A stretch of 64,000 nucleotides of DNA, from NCBI GenBank assembly GCA_040219575.1, contig JAVJSD010000056.1:1-64000 (forward strand), read 5' to 3'. The notes under the pieces were generated by a model. It was not told the DNA's origin. It was given only the letters and a program-made list of their open reading frames with translations, and did no database searches. This document shows positions 16,183 through 24,843 of the stretch, one piece after another. How positions within the stretch are numbered: position 1 is the first letter of the stretch; each line of letters opens with the position of its first letter. This stretch comes from JAVJSD01 sp040219575. GTDB lineage: Bacteria > Planctomycetota > Planctomycetia > Pirellulales > Pirellulaceae. The position numbers were made by a program, and so were the translations under genes.

Positions 16183-17247
16183 ATGTTCAAGCCGCCCGAC
16201 TATCGCGATCTGCTCCGTGGAAAGAAACGGGGCGTCGCGGCGACGTTGCTCCGCGCGGCGCTGCGCATCGCCGAACCGTTCTACACGCTGGCCGTCTGGT
16301 GGCGAAATCGTCGTTACGACCGAGGCCGGGCCGAGGTTCATCCTGCCGGCGTGCCGGTCGTCTGCGTCGGCAACCTCACCGTCGGCGGAACTGGCAAGAC
16401 GCCGATGGTCGAGTGGTTGGCGCGATGGTTTCGCGCCCGGAATGTTCGCGTCGCCATCGTCAGCCGCGGTTACGGCGCGGAGCGGGGCGCGCTCAATGAC
16501 GAGGCGCTCGAACTGGAACAGAAACTGCCGGACGTGCCCCACGTGCAGAATCCCGACCGGGTGGAGGCGGCCCGGGTGGCGGTCGAGGAGCTCGATTGCC
16601 AGCTGATTCTGTTGGACGACGGCTTCCAACATCGCCGGCTGGCGCGCGATCTGGACCTCGTCTTGCTCGACGCCCTCGACCCCTTTGGCCTCGATCACTT
16701 ATTGCCGCGTGGATTACTGCGTGAGCCGCTTTCGGGACTGCGCCGCGCGGCGGTCGTGGCGCTCAGCCGGGCCGATCAGGTTGATGCGGAGCGACGCGAT
16801 GAAGTGCGAACGCAAGTGGCGAAGATCGCACCGAATGCGGTCTGGGTGGAGGTCGCCCACAAGCCGTCGGAGTTGCTCGACAGCGACGGGCGGTCAGTCT
16901 CGCTGGAAGTGTTGCGCGACCGCCGCGCGGCCGCCTTTTGCGGGATCGGCAATCCCGATGGATTTCGCGGCACGCTCGAAGCCCTGACCGCCGAGTTGGT
17001 TGATTTTCGGGAATTCGCCGACCACCACCCTTACTCGGCGCGGGACATCGTCGATCTCGAAGCCTGGGCCGAGAGTCTGCCGGACATCGACGCCGTGCTT
17101 TGCACCCACAAGGACCTGGTCAAGATCGGGCTGCCGAAGCTCGGCGGACATCCGCTTTGGGCGCTGCGGATCGGTATCGAAGCGACCGCCGGCAAAGCGG
17201 AACTCGAGCAGCTCCTCGAGGCGATCGCCGCGAAAGTTCAAACCTAG
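16183..17247 (+). CDS. lpxK: Tetraacyldisaccharide 4'-kinase LpxK
   Basis: 354 residues. LpxK phosphorylates the lipid A disaccharide at the inner membrane. Seen: an N-terminal amphipathic/hydrophobic segment (residues 17-42), the P-loop VCVGNLTVGGTGKTP (about 60-74), IVSRGYG, LLDDGFQHRRL and LPRGLLREPLSGL, all LpxK hallmarks. Its presence shows that this organism is equipped for lipid A, in line with a Gram-negative planctomycetal envelope. Start ATG 16183 lacks a strong ribosome site; a 43-codon upstream extension is in the repeat and unlikely to be coding. Confidence 0.93.
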   Translation: MFKPPDYRDLLRGKKRGVAATLLRAALRIAEPFYTLAVWWRNRRYDRGRAEVHPAGVPVVCVGNLTVGGTGKTPMVEWLARWFRARNVRVAIVSRGYGAERGALNDEALELEQKLPDVPHVQNPDRVEAARVAVEELDCQLILLDDGFQHRRLARDLDLVLLDALDPFGLDHLLPRGLLREPLSGLRRAAVVALSRADQVDAERRDEVRTQVAKIAPNAVWVEVAHKPSELLDSDGRSVSLEVLRDRRAAAFCGIGNPDGFRGTLEALTAELVDFREFADHHPYSARDIVDLEAWAESLPDIDAVLCTHKDLVKIGLPKLGGHPLWALRIGIEATAGKAELEQLLEAIAAKVQT

Positions 17248-17261
17248 CCAGCCCGCGCCCG

Positions 17262-17336
17262 GTAGCAGAAGTCGTGAGAGTTCTGAAGATCCAATCTCGG
17301 CAACGATTTCCCGAACTCTCACGAGTTCGGCTACGC
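17262..17336. repeat. Hairpin repeat, family A
   Basis: GTAGCAGAAGTCGTGAGAGT at the left and CCGAACTCTCACGAGTTCGG at the right form an imperfect inverted pair downstream of lpxK and of the converging BON gene. Confidence 0.7.
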
Positions 17337-17359
17337 AGAGTTCAAGCCCCGGCGCTGTC

Positions 17360-17578
17360 CTACTCCACCCGCACCGAATTCACCACGCGATGGCTGCCGG
17401 AAACGGCTCGAACCACTTCTTGAGCTAGTTGCTTGTGGTAGAAGGAATCGACTTGGCCGGAGAGGTAGATCGCACCGTCGACGTGCGTCACGTCCAACTG
17501 ACGGAGCAAGTACACCGGGCTGGCGGAGAGAGCCGATTGCGCCCGAGACAATACGTCCTGGGTCGTGGTGTTGGCCAT
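17360..17578 (-). CDS. BON-domain protein
   Basis: About 72 residues from the chosen ATG (17578; an ATG 9 codons upstream is possible). The pattern YLLRQLDVTHVDGAIYLSGQ followed by VDSFYHKQLAQEVVRAVSG and HRVVNSVRV is a single BON domain, a small alpha/beta fold linked to phospholipid or membrane binding and found in OsmY-like proteins. No signal peptide is visible, so it is probably cytosolic. Convergent with lpxK. Confidence 0.8.
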   Translation of the reverse strand: MANTTTQDVLSRAQSALSASPVYLLRQLDVTHVDGAIYLSGQVDSFYHKQLAQEVVRAVSGSHRVVNSVRVE

Positions 17579-18153
17579 CCGTGCGTTCCGTCCTGCCCGC
17601 CGCATCGGAGGGCGGGCGTCGTGGGAGGAATTGTTGCGTCCTTGAGTTCTTGTTTCGCTAAGCGTAGCGATTGAGGGAACGAAATGTCAATAGCTGCTAG
17701 CAGTTGCGGCCGTGGTGATGTGTGGAAATTTTGTCGAGTTGCGGGGCGCGCCCACCCGGGGGAGCAACTTCAACATGCTCTCCGGACCGCGCGCAAGAAT
17801 CGCGCCGCCGGAGCTGCTGAGTTCATCCCGGCGCGACGCGCTGACCCGCGGCGATAACCGGCTGTGGGCGCAGATTCTGGCAAGCCGACCGACGGCGCCG
17901 GTTTCGCAAGCCTCGCTCCCGCGAGCCGGCGTGCGAGTTGCTTGGATCGCCTCGCGGATGTCGCCCGCGTTGCAGGCGTTGCCGGCGGCCGCCTCGCGCC
18001 AGCGGGCAACCTCGCGCGGCGCCAGGTCGACGGCCAGCCAGCGCAGGCCCGGCCGCCGACCATCAACACCGCAAGTACGACCAAGCGTAGTTAAGCGACA
18101 GCCGCATTCCCGTCGCCCGAATTCGGTCTTCCCACGTCGGCCGCCGGGGATCG
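17579..18153. other. Intergenic region with a doubtful reading frame
   Basis: 575 bases between the BON and ankyrin genes. It contains a minus-strand open frame with coding-like third-position GC (see the separate entry) but no clear gene. Confidence 0.35.
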
Positions 18154-18178
18154 CTACGTGCGGTTCTTCTCCTCCCAC
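17687..18178 (-). CDS. Doubtful ORF or gene remnant
   Basis: A 163-codon minus-strand frame. From about codon 45 to 130 it has strongly G/C-biased third positions and a plausible composition (LRWLAVDLAPREVARWREAA, SSSGGAILARGPESMLKLLP), but the first part overlaps the end of the ankyrin gene, there is no ribosome site and I recognise no family. It may be a decayed gene fragment or chance. Confidence 0.2.
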   Translation of the reverse strand: MGGEEPHVAIPGGRRGKTEFGRRECGCRLTTLGRTCGVDGRRPGLRWLAVDLAPREVARWREAAAGNACNAGDIREAIQATRTPARGSEACETGAVGRLARICAHSRLSPRVSASRRDELSSSGGAILARGPESMLKLLPRVGAPRNSTKFPHITTAATASSY

Positions 18179-18633
18179 GCCTGCACGATCGGCGCCAGCC
18201 GTTGGTCGCCCTGGCTGCGGGCGTACTCCAGCATGTTCATGCTCTTCTTTTGGCTGACAATCGTGGGGTCGGCGCCGTGTTGGAGCAGCATCTCAACGAT
18301 CTCGGGATTGCCGCGCCAGATGGCCTTGCGGAGAATCTCCGGCGCGTCGTAATTCGGATCGGCCCCGTGCTCCAGCAAGATTTTGACTGTCTGCGACGTG
18401 TTCGGGTAAGCCGGAACCACTTCGACCAAGAGCTCCAACAGCGAGCAGTCTTCGTCGACCAGGCCATTGGCCAGGCCCGGCTTCTCCTCAAGCAACTGCT
18501 GTAGTTCGCGCACCTTGCCGTCACGGGCCAGTTTGTTCGCCGCCCGAACGTCCTCTGGCGTTACACGGTTGCAACCGGCCGCGAACAACACCACCGCCGC
18601 GCACAACATCAGCTTCACTTTCCAGCATGTCAT
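18154..18633 (-). CDS. Ankyrin-repeat lipoprotein
   Basis: 159 residues. A lipoprotein signal peptide ends in LFAAGC (Cys21 lipidated), so the protein is anchored to a membrane facing the periplasm. Two to three ankyrin repeats follow (about residues 75-145), with TVKILLEHGADPNYDAPEIL and NPEIVEMLLQHGADPTIVS clearly matching the consensus. GGGAGAG lies just upstream of ATG 18633. Ankyrin repeats mediate protein contacts; the partner is unknown. Confidence 0.85.
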   Translation of the reverse strand: MTCWKVKLMLCAAVVLFAAGCNRVTPEDVRAANKLARDGKVRELQQLLEEKPGLANGLVDEDCSLLELLVEVVPAYPNTSQTVKILLEHGADPNYDAPEILRKAIWRGNPEIVEMLLQHGADPTIVSQKKSMNMLEYARSQGDQRLAPIVQAWEEKNRT

Positions 18634-19207
18634 CGTTATCTCTCCCGTAAATCTGCCCATTCCCCTGAATCCGCCGCTGTCACAACGGCGGGTTTGCCTA
18701 TTGGACTCTGGCACCGCCGCCGAGCGCGGCAAGCCAAGAGTCGCAACGGGGGCGACTTGGCGGGAGTGCAGCGCGCCGGTTTTGCGGAAGGTCGGCGTTT
18801 TGCGGCCGGGAGAACGGACCTCGGAGCAGCCTGGCCTGCGCGATTACGGTGCAGTCTTGCGTCGTGAGGTTTCGCCGAGTTTTGTTCCGGCAGCGAGGAT
18901 GTGGGGCGCCGCCGGTGAGTCGCCGGCCGCGAGGGGCCGCAAAAGTGATGTCGCGATTGGCCGGTCGCCAAATGCTTCCTCGGGTTGGGATCCACGTACG
19001 GGCGATCGGTAGCGCTTCTTTCCCAGCCGCGGGGAAGCACTTTGTGCATACGGAGTTCTTTCCGGACGGCGAGTGAATCGTCACGCTGAGGCTTGATGGC
19101 CGCGTGCGGATCGCGAGCCTCAAAAACGCGATCGGTCGTCCATGAAATCGAGGAGGGATAGGTGCGCAAGATCGCCGTCCGTCCCGATGGTCGCCGCACG
19201 CGCGCGC
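18634..19207. other. Intergenic region without a recognised gene
   Basis: 574 bases between two minus-strand genes. The open frames here are Arg/Pro/Ala-rich translations typical of non-coding GC-rich DNA. No repeat family or RNA gene was identified. Confidence 0.35.
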
Positions 19208-20269
19208 CTAGCGGCGGTAGATCGGATCACCGTCGCGACGGCGAATCGGCGTGGTCTCGGTGGGCGCCGTCCCGGTGGGCGCCGACTTGGTGATTGCCGG
19301 CTGAGCGGCGGTGCGGAGCGGCGCAACGAGAGTTTCCTCGTCGTCGGGCACGACCCGGACGGCGGTTTCGTCCGTCAGCAACTGCTCGGTGCCGCGGGCC
19401 AGGAACTTCAAGATGCTCTCGGGACCGTTGAAACCGATCACCGTCTCGTCCCATTCGAGTCGCTTGGAAAGCAGGCGGCCGGAGGTGATGTCGAACTTCG
19501 CTTCGCCTTCGGTGATCTGCTGCAGCAACTGCGAGCGGACTTTGGGGTCGTTGACCGGCGTCAGCACCTGCGTGGCGATGCTGATGGTCGCCACGCCCGA
19601 CTCCACTTCTTCCAGCACATACCGTTGCCGTGTTTTGATCTTTTCCAGGCGGCGGTCCGGCAGGCGGACGACGACTTCGTCGGGGGCGTACCAGGTGTGT
19701 CCCGGTTTGACCTGCCCCTCGGGCAAGGGCAGCATCACCTGACCGTGGGCCATCTTGGCATGGGCGTGGAGATCCTTGCGTTTCAGGACGGCGCCGGAGG
19801 GATCGACCGTGAACGACGCCAGCGGCTTGCCGATCGTCTGGGCGGCCTGCTCGTAGTCGATGGGCGGCGTCTCGTCCGACTTGCTGTTGTAGCGCTCCTC
19901 GGGTCTGCCGGAGACCTTCTTCCACATGTCGGCGTCGCTGACCATGTGCACGAAGGTGAAATTCCCCTCGGGCGTAACTTCCGTCACCTTCCAGACCTTG
20001 GTCGACGTGCTGCGGGACTGCGAGGTTTGCGTATTGCCTTGGATGGTGGTTTCGGTGGTCGCCAGGTGGACCACCTTCCAGCGCAGCGTTTCCCCCGGTT
20101 GGAAGCGATACTGGAGGCGAAACGTTTCGTTGGCGGCGCTGCGCGTGGCGCTGGAGAGCCGCGACGAGATGTTCTCGGCGTCGTCGCCGAGCGCGCTGCT
20201 TGCGAAGGCGGCCGCGAGCCCAAACGAAAGAAACAACAGCGGCGAGAGAGAACGCTTGATAACCTTCAT
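19208..20269 (-). CDS. Exported protein of unknown function (DUF6263-like)
   Basis: 353 residues with a signal peptide (about 1-28, LLFLSFGLAAAFASSALG). The mature part is beta-rich and repeats the pattern of planctomycetal proteins that open with FRLQYRFQPGETLRWKVVHL and contain KVWKVTEVTPEGNFTFVHMV and GHTWYAPDEVVV. The tail (residues 320-353) is Thr/Pro-rich and basic, probably disordered. I see no catalytic motif. It may be a periplasmic binding or structural protein. It lies downstream of nadK on the same strand. Confidence 0.7.
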   Translation of the reverse strand: MKVIKRSLSPLLFLSFGLAAAFASSALGDDAENISSRLSSATRSAANETFRLQYRFQPGETLRWKVVHLATTETTIQGNTQTSQSRSTSTKVWKVTEVTPEGNFTFVHMVSDADMWKKVSGRPEERYNSKSDETPPIDYEQAAQTIGKPLASFTVDPSGAVLKRKDLHAHAKMAHGQVMLPLPEGQVKPGHTWYAPDEVVVRLPDRRLEKIKTRQRYVLEEVESGVATISIATQVLTPVNDPKVRSQLLQQITEGEAKFDITSGRLLSKRLEWDETVIGFNGPESILKFLARGTEQLLTDETAVRVVPDDEETLVAPLRTAAQPAITKSAPTGTAPTETTPIRRRDGDPIYRR

Positions 20270-20339
20270 CGCTTCGCTTCCATGCTGACGAATGAATGCC
20301 GCGGCGCGACACGGGCCGGCGCCGCCGGTTTTGTACGAG

Positions 20340-21317
20340 CTACTGGGGTTTATCCTTGCCCCGTTTCCTTTGGCTCCGTTTGAGTTCGTCCTGTTGCGTT
20401 TCGCCTCGACGCGAACGCTCGACGATGTCTCCTCCCCACCCGAGTTTCTCGCGGAGAGTGCGGTAGTACGTGTGTCCGCGGACCTCGATCAGTTTAAAAC
20501 TCGATTCGGCCCGCACGATGCGAACCCGATCTTCGATCGTGATCGGGCAGAGCACCTGGCCGTCGACCACCACGGAGGTGGCCGCGGTGGGATCCTGCAC
20601 CACCACCTCGTACACGCGGTCGGCGGTGTCGACCACCGGCCGCACCGTCAACGTATGGGGGCTGATGGCCGAGATCACGAACGCCTGCAGGTTCTTCCGC
20701 AGGATCGGACCACCGGCCGAAAGGCTGTGCGCGGTCGATCCCACGGGCGTGCTGACAATCAGGCCGTCGCAACTATAGGTGGTGGCCAATTCTGCGTCAA
20801 CATAAAGATCGATGTTCAGAATCGAGTAAGGAGGACCGCCGAGCACCGCCATCTCGTTGAGCCCCAGTTGGCGGCGAATCACCTTGCCCGCGCGGAGCAC
20901 CGTGCAGTCGAGCATCAAGTGCTCGACCACGCGGAAGCGGCCCGAGAAGATGTCGGGCATCAACTGTTCAAACTCGCTGGGTTGCACGTCCGCCAGGAAA
21001 CCCAGCTTCCCCAGGTTGACGCCGATGACGGGCAACTGCCGCTTCCCCATCTGTCGGGCGGCGCTCAGAATCGAGCCGTCGCCTCCCAGCACAACGGCCA
21101 GATCGGCATCGACTTGCGACAGGTCGTGCTCGAAATGCAAGTCGGTCAGCACGACGTCGGCATATTGCTCGATGCGCGGTTTGAGATGCTCGGCCTGCTC
21201 GGCGACGTTGGGACGATCGCCAGAGCCGACTAACAGGACCCGGGGTCGTTGTTCGATGGACGGAGATGCGTTTGACGGGGATTCGTCGTCGGGAGTTGCC
21301 GGGGCGGCGTCGGTCAT
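20340..21317 (-). CDS. nadK: NAD kinase
   Basis: 325 residues. NadK phosphorylates NAD to NADP. The motif VVLGGDGSILSAARQM (catalytic Asp80), GVNLGKLGFLADVQP, the LNEMAVLGGPP segment and YSCDGLIVSTPVGSTAHSLS are canonical. The N-terminal 25 residues and the C-terminal basic tail (RSQRKRGKDKPQ) are extra. Its ATG overlaps the dxs stop by four bases, so NADP supply is translationally coupled to the NADPH-consuming MEP pathway. Confidence 0.95.
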   Translation of the reverse strand: MTDAAPATPDDESPSNASPSIEQRPRVLLVGSGDRPNVAEQAEHLKPRIEQYADVVLTDLHFEHDLSQVDADLAVVLGGDGSILSAARQMGKRQLPVIGVNLGKLGFLADVQPSEFEQLMPDIFSGRFRVVEHLMLDCTVLRAGKVIRRQLGLNEMAVLGGPPYSILNIDLYVDAELATTYSCDGLIVSTPVGSTAHSLSAGGPILRKNLQAFVISAISPHTLTVRPVVDTADRVYEVVVQDPTAATSVVVDGQVLCPITIEDRVRIVRAESSFKLIEVRGHTYYRTLREKLGWGGDIVERSRRGETQQDELKRSQRKRGKDKPQ

Positions 21318-23233
21318 TGCTCTAGAAGCTGGCCGTCGGCGGGAGCCAGCGTGCTGCTGTGCCCCGCCGCGCGACGGCAGGTGTCGGCGATGCCGGAGGC
21401 GTCGAGGCCCAGGTCGGCCAGTAGCTCGCCACGCTCGGCGTGCTCCACGAAGCGATCGGGAATTCCGAGCCGGTGGACGTTTCGCGTGGAGACTCCCATA
21501 TCGACGGCGGCCTCCACGACCGCGCTGCCGAATCCGCCCATCAGGGCGCCTTCCTCGACGGTGACCACAAACGGACTATTGCCGAGCGCTCCGCGGACGG
21601 TTTGCAGGTCGAGCGGCTTGACGAACCGCATATTGACCACGCCCACTTCAAGGCCTTCGGCGGAAAGCATTTCCGCGGCTTGCAGGCAATCGACCAGCAG
21701 CGTTCCGCAGCACAGAATCACGCCATCGGCGCCGCGCCGAACGACTTCCGCCCGCCCCAGTTCGATCTCGGCCGTCTCGCGGGGCAGCGCGTCGGCCTTG
21801 GTCTTTGGATAACGCATCGAGCAGGGGCCGTCGTGCTCGAGGGCGAAGTCGAGCATCCGCGGCAGATCTTCCGCATCGCCGGGGGCCATCACGACCATGT
21901 TGGGGAACACGCGCATGTACGCCAGGTCGAACACGCCGTGGTGCGTGGGGCCGTCGGGCCCGGTCAGGCCGGCGCGGTCCAGCAGGAAGGTGACGGGCAG
22001 GTTCTGCAGGGCGACTTCCTGAAAGATCTGGTCGTAGCTCCGCTGCAAAAAGGTGCTGTAGATATCGACGATGGGGCGTAGTCCGGCTTTCGCCTGCCCG
22101 GCGGCGAACGCCACCGCGTGGGATTCGCAAATGCCGACGTCGAAGAAGCGGTCGGGGAATTCGTCCCGCACCGGTTCGAGTTTGTTCCCCTGGCACATGG
22201 CGGCGGTCAAAACGGTGACGCGCTCGTTGCGGCGCATGGCGTCGCCGACGGCGTCGCGGGCGATGTGCGTGTAGGCCTTGTCGCCGCCCTTCTTCTTCGG
22301 CACCGCCTGACCGTTCTCGGCGGTGAAGGCGGGCGGCGTGTGGAAGAACACCGGGTCGGAGGCGGCCGGTTGGAAGCCGTGTCCCTTTTCCGTCACCACG
22401 TGCAGCAGAATCGGCCCTTCGAGGTCCTTGACCATCTTCAGGTACTTCCGCATCAGGGCGATGTTGTGCCCGTCAATCGGCCCGATGTAGCGAAAGCCCA
22501 GGTCCTCGAACAGCATGCCGCCGTGCAGACCGGCTTTGACGGCTTCCTTGAGCTGCGCCAGGAAGCGCTCGGTGGGGTCGCCCAGCAACGGCACCTTGTT
22601 GAGCACCTTGACGACCTCGTTCTTCAGGCCGGCGTAAAACGGCGCGGTGCGGAGACGGTCGAGGTAGCTGGCCACGCCGCCCACTCGGGGGCAGATCGAC
22701 ATCTTGTTGTCGTTGAGGATCACCAGCAGCCGCTTCTTCATGCCGCCGGCGTTGTTCATCGCCTCGTAGACGATGCCTGAGGGAAACGCCCCGTCGCCGA
22801 TGACGGCCACGCTATGGCGGTCGCTTGCGCCCAGCAGGTCGTCGCCGCTCTTGAGTCCCAGGGCGGTCGAGACGCTGCAGCCGGCGTGGCCGGTCATCAG
22901 CAGGTCGTACTCGCTCTCCTGCGGATTGGGATAGCCCATCAGGCCTCCCTTGGTGCGAATCGTGCCGAACTCGTCGTAGCGGCCGGTGACCAGTTTGTGC
23001 GGATAGACCTGATGGCCGGTGTCCCAGATCAGGCGATCGCGACGGAAGTCGAACGTGCTGTGCAGGGCCAGGCACAACTCGACGACGCCCAGGTTCGAGG
23101 CGAAGTGGGCCGAGCGATCGTTGAGCAGGTTGCACAACACGTCGCGGATTTCGCCGGCGACCTGATCCAGCTCCACGGCGGACATGGAGTGCAGTTGCTG
23201 CGCCGATTCGATTTTGGAGAGCAGGGGATGCAT
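21314..23233 (-). CDS. dxs: 1-deoxy-D-xylulose-5-phosphate synthase
   Basis: 639 residues. DXS condenses pyruvate and glyceraldehyde-3-phosphate, the first step of MEP isoprenoid synthesis. The thiamine diphosphate site (AVIGDGAFPSGIVYEAMNNA with downstream ILNDNKMSI), the N-terminal SHFASNLGVVELCLALH-like region, the catalytic Glu in FDVGICESHAVAFAAG and the GPDGPTHHGVFDLAYMR stretch are intact. It starts three bases after the ispA stop and overlaps nadK, forming an isoprenoid operon. Confidence 0.97.
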   Translation of the reverse strand: MHPLLSKIESAQQLHSMSAVELDQVAGEIRDVLCNLLNDRSAHFASNLGVVELCLALHSTFDFRRDRLIWDTGHQVYPHKLVTGRYDEFGTIRTKGGLMGYPNPQESEYDLLMTGHAGCSVSTALGLKSGDDLLGASDRHSVAVIGDGAFPSGIVYEAMNNAGGMKKRLLVILNDNKMSICPRVGGVASYLDRLRTAPFYAGLKNEVVKVLNKVPLLGDPTERFLAQLKEAVKAGLHGGMLFEDLGFRYIGPIDGHNIALMRKYLKMVKDLEGPILLHVVTEKGHGFQPAASDPVFFHTPPAFTAENGQAVPKKKGGDKAYTHIARDAVGDAMRRNERVTVLTAAMCQGNKLEPVRDEFPDRFFDVGICESHAVAFAAGQAKAGLRPIVDIYSTFLQRSYDQIFQEVALQNLPVTFLLDRAGLTGPDGPTHHGVFDLAYMRVFPNMVVMAPGDAEDLPRMLDFALEHDGPCSMRYPKTKADALPRETAEIELGRAEVVRRGADGVILCCGTLLVDCLQAAEMLSAEGLEVGVVNMRFVKPLDLQTVRGALGNSPFVVTVEEGALMGGFGSAVVEAAVDMGVSTRNVHRLGIPDRFVEHAERGELLADLGLDASGIADTCRRAAGHSSTLAPADGQLLEQ

Positions 23234-23236
23234 CAG

Positions 23237-24133
23237 CTAGTGATTCCTTTCGAGCACGTAGCGCGCCAGGGCTTCCAGTCCTTCGGCCTCGAGTTCGCTC
23301 GAGGCCAACGCCAGCCGCGCGTCATCGATCAGTTGCCGGGCCCGCCGGCCGCTTTCCTCTTCTCCCAGTAGTCCGGGGAAGGTCAGCTTGCCGCGGTCGG
23401 AGTCTTTGCCGGTCCGCTTGCCCATCGTGTCGGCGTCGCCGCGCAGATCGAGCAAGTCGTCGACGATCTGGAAGGCGAGTCCCAGATTGTCGCCATACGT
23501 TTCCAAGGCGGCGAGTTGGGCGCGGTCGGCCCCGCCGAGGATGCCGCCCAGTCGCAACGAGACGCAGATCATCGCGCCGGTCTTGCGGCGGTGAATCGCC
23601 TCGAGTTGTTCAAGTCCTCCCGTGTTGTTCTCCGCCGCCAGGTCGTCGGCCTGTCCGCCGACCAACTGCGTGGCGCCCGCCGTGCGGGCCAGTTCGGCGC
23701 AGCATCTGGCGGCCAGCGCCGGGGGCTCGACGTCGCGCGCGAGCACCTCAAACGCCTGCGCCAGCAAGGCGTCGCCGGCCAGAATCGCCGTCGCTTCGCC
23801 ATAGGCCGCGTGGCAACTCGGCCGGCCGCGGCGCAGGTCGTCGTCGTCCATGGCCGGCAAGTCGTCGTGGATCAGCGAGTAGGTGTGCACCATCTCCACG
23901 GCGCAGGCCGCCGGCATCGCCCGGCTTCGGTCTTGACCGCTCGCTTCGCACGCCATTAACACCAACAGCGGCCGCAATCGCTTGGCGGGCGCCAGCAGGC
24001 TGTGGCGAATCGCTTGTTGCAGGGTGGGGGGGCAACCGTCGTCGTACTCGGTATAGCGATCGAGCGCCGCGTCGATTTCGAGTCTGACTTGCCGCGAATA
24101 GGCGGAAAGCAGTGTCGAGGACGATTGAACCAT
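23237..24133 (-). CDS. ispA: Polyprenyl (farnesyl/geranylgeranyl) diphosphate synthase
   Basis: 298 residues from ATG 24133. Both Asp-rich motifs are present: the first in HDDLPAMDDDDLRRGRP, the second in FQIVDDLLDLRGD, as are the KRLRPLLVLMACEA and HRRKTGAMICVSLRLGG segments. Product length cannot be fixed by eye; the context before dxs suggests farnesyl or geranylgeranyl diphosphate. A 42-codon in-frame upstream extension is Pro/Arg-rich and unlikely to be coding. Confidence 0.92.
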   Translation of the reverse strand: MVQSSSTLLSAYSRQVRLEIDAALDRYTEYDDGCPPTLQQAIRHSLLAPAKRLRPLLVLMACEASGQDRSRAMPAACAVEMVHTYSLIHDDLPAMDDDDLRRGRPSCHAAYGEATAILAGDALLAQAFEVLARDVEPPALAARCCAELARTAGATQLVGGQADDLAAENNTGGLEQLEAIHRRKTGAMICVSLRLGGILGGADRAQLAALETYGDNLGLAFQIVDDLLDLRGDADTMGKRTGKDSDRGKLTFPGLLGEEESGRRARQLIDDARLALASSELEAEGLEALARYVLERNH

Positions 24134-24361
24134 CGAGTGCTCTGCAACAGGGAAACCGAGGCGGGCCTCGGCGCTTGGGAACCCGGCGTGTGGGGACGGC
24201 GGCGGATTGGGACGGCGGCGGATTGGCGAATTCGGCGGGGTCGTTTCGACGACGACCAATTCACCGCGGCCATATCGAACGAGGAGTTGGTGAGGCGCTC
24301 GCGGCCCCCTCCTGTGGGTGTGACGGGCGTAATTGCCCCGATTCCTTCCTTTGACCCAATT

Positions 24362-24766
24362 CTAAAACAGAGTGGGTGGTCCGTCCATGTCGTCCTGAGG
24401 GGGAGTTTTCCGCGCGTCCGCCGGGCGGCGGGGGCCGGCGCGGCGGCGAGCGGGGGCGGGCGCGTTGTGATCGACGGTCGTCTCTTCCTCCTCGTCACGA
24501 GCCGGGTCCAGCGGTTCGGTCAGTGGATTCCCCTCGGCGTCGACGCCCGAGAGGAGCTCGATTTTCCGCTCCGCGTGCTGCAGCGCTCGATAGCAGCGCC
24601 GCAGATGCCGCACACCTTGCTCGTAGCTCGCCAGCGCCTCGTTCAGGCCCAGGCCGCCCTCCTCCAGGTCGCGCACGACCGCCTCGAGTTGCTCGAGCGA
24701 CTGCTCGAAGCTGACTTTCGGGGGCTTGTCGCCTTCGTTGCTCGGCGATCGTTTTTTTGCGGCCAA
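24362..24766 (-). CDS. xseB: Exodeoxyribonuclease VII small subunit
   Basis: 134 residues. The conserved core VSFEQSLEQLEAVVRDLEEG, LGLNEALASYEQGVRHLRRC, with the following helix AERKIELLSG, is diagnostic of XseB, which binds the large subunit XseA to make a single-strand-specific nuclease. The C-terminal 45 residues are an acidic then Pro/Arg-rich extension absent in the short family form. xseA, the usual partner upstream, is not next to it here. Confidence 0.92.
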   Translation of the reverse strand: MAAKKRSPSNEGDKPPKVSFEQSLEQLEAVVRDLEEGGLGLNEALASYEQGVRHLRRCYRALQHAERKIELLSGVDAEGNPLTEPLDPARDEEEETTVDHNAPAPARRRAGPRRPADARKTPPQDDMDGPPTLF

Positions 24767-24843
24767 GGGTCGAACTTGCGCGATGGTAGGGATCGTGACG
24801 GTGGGCGTTTGGCGCGACGGAAGGCGTCCGCCCTCCTGGACAG

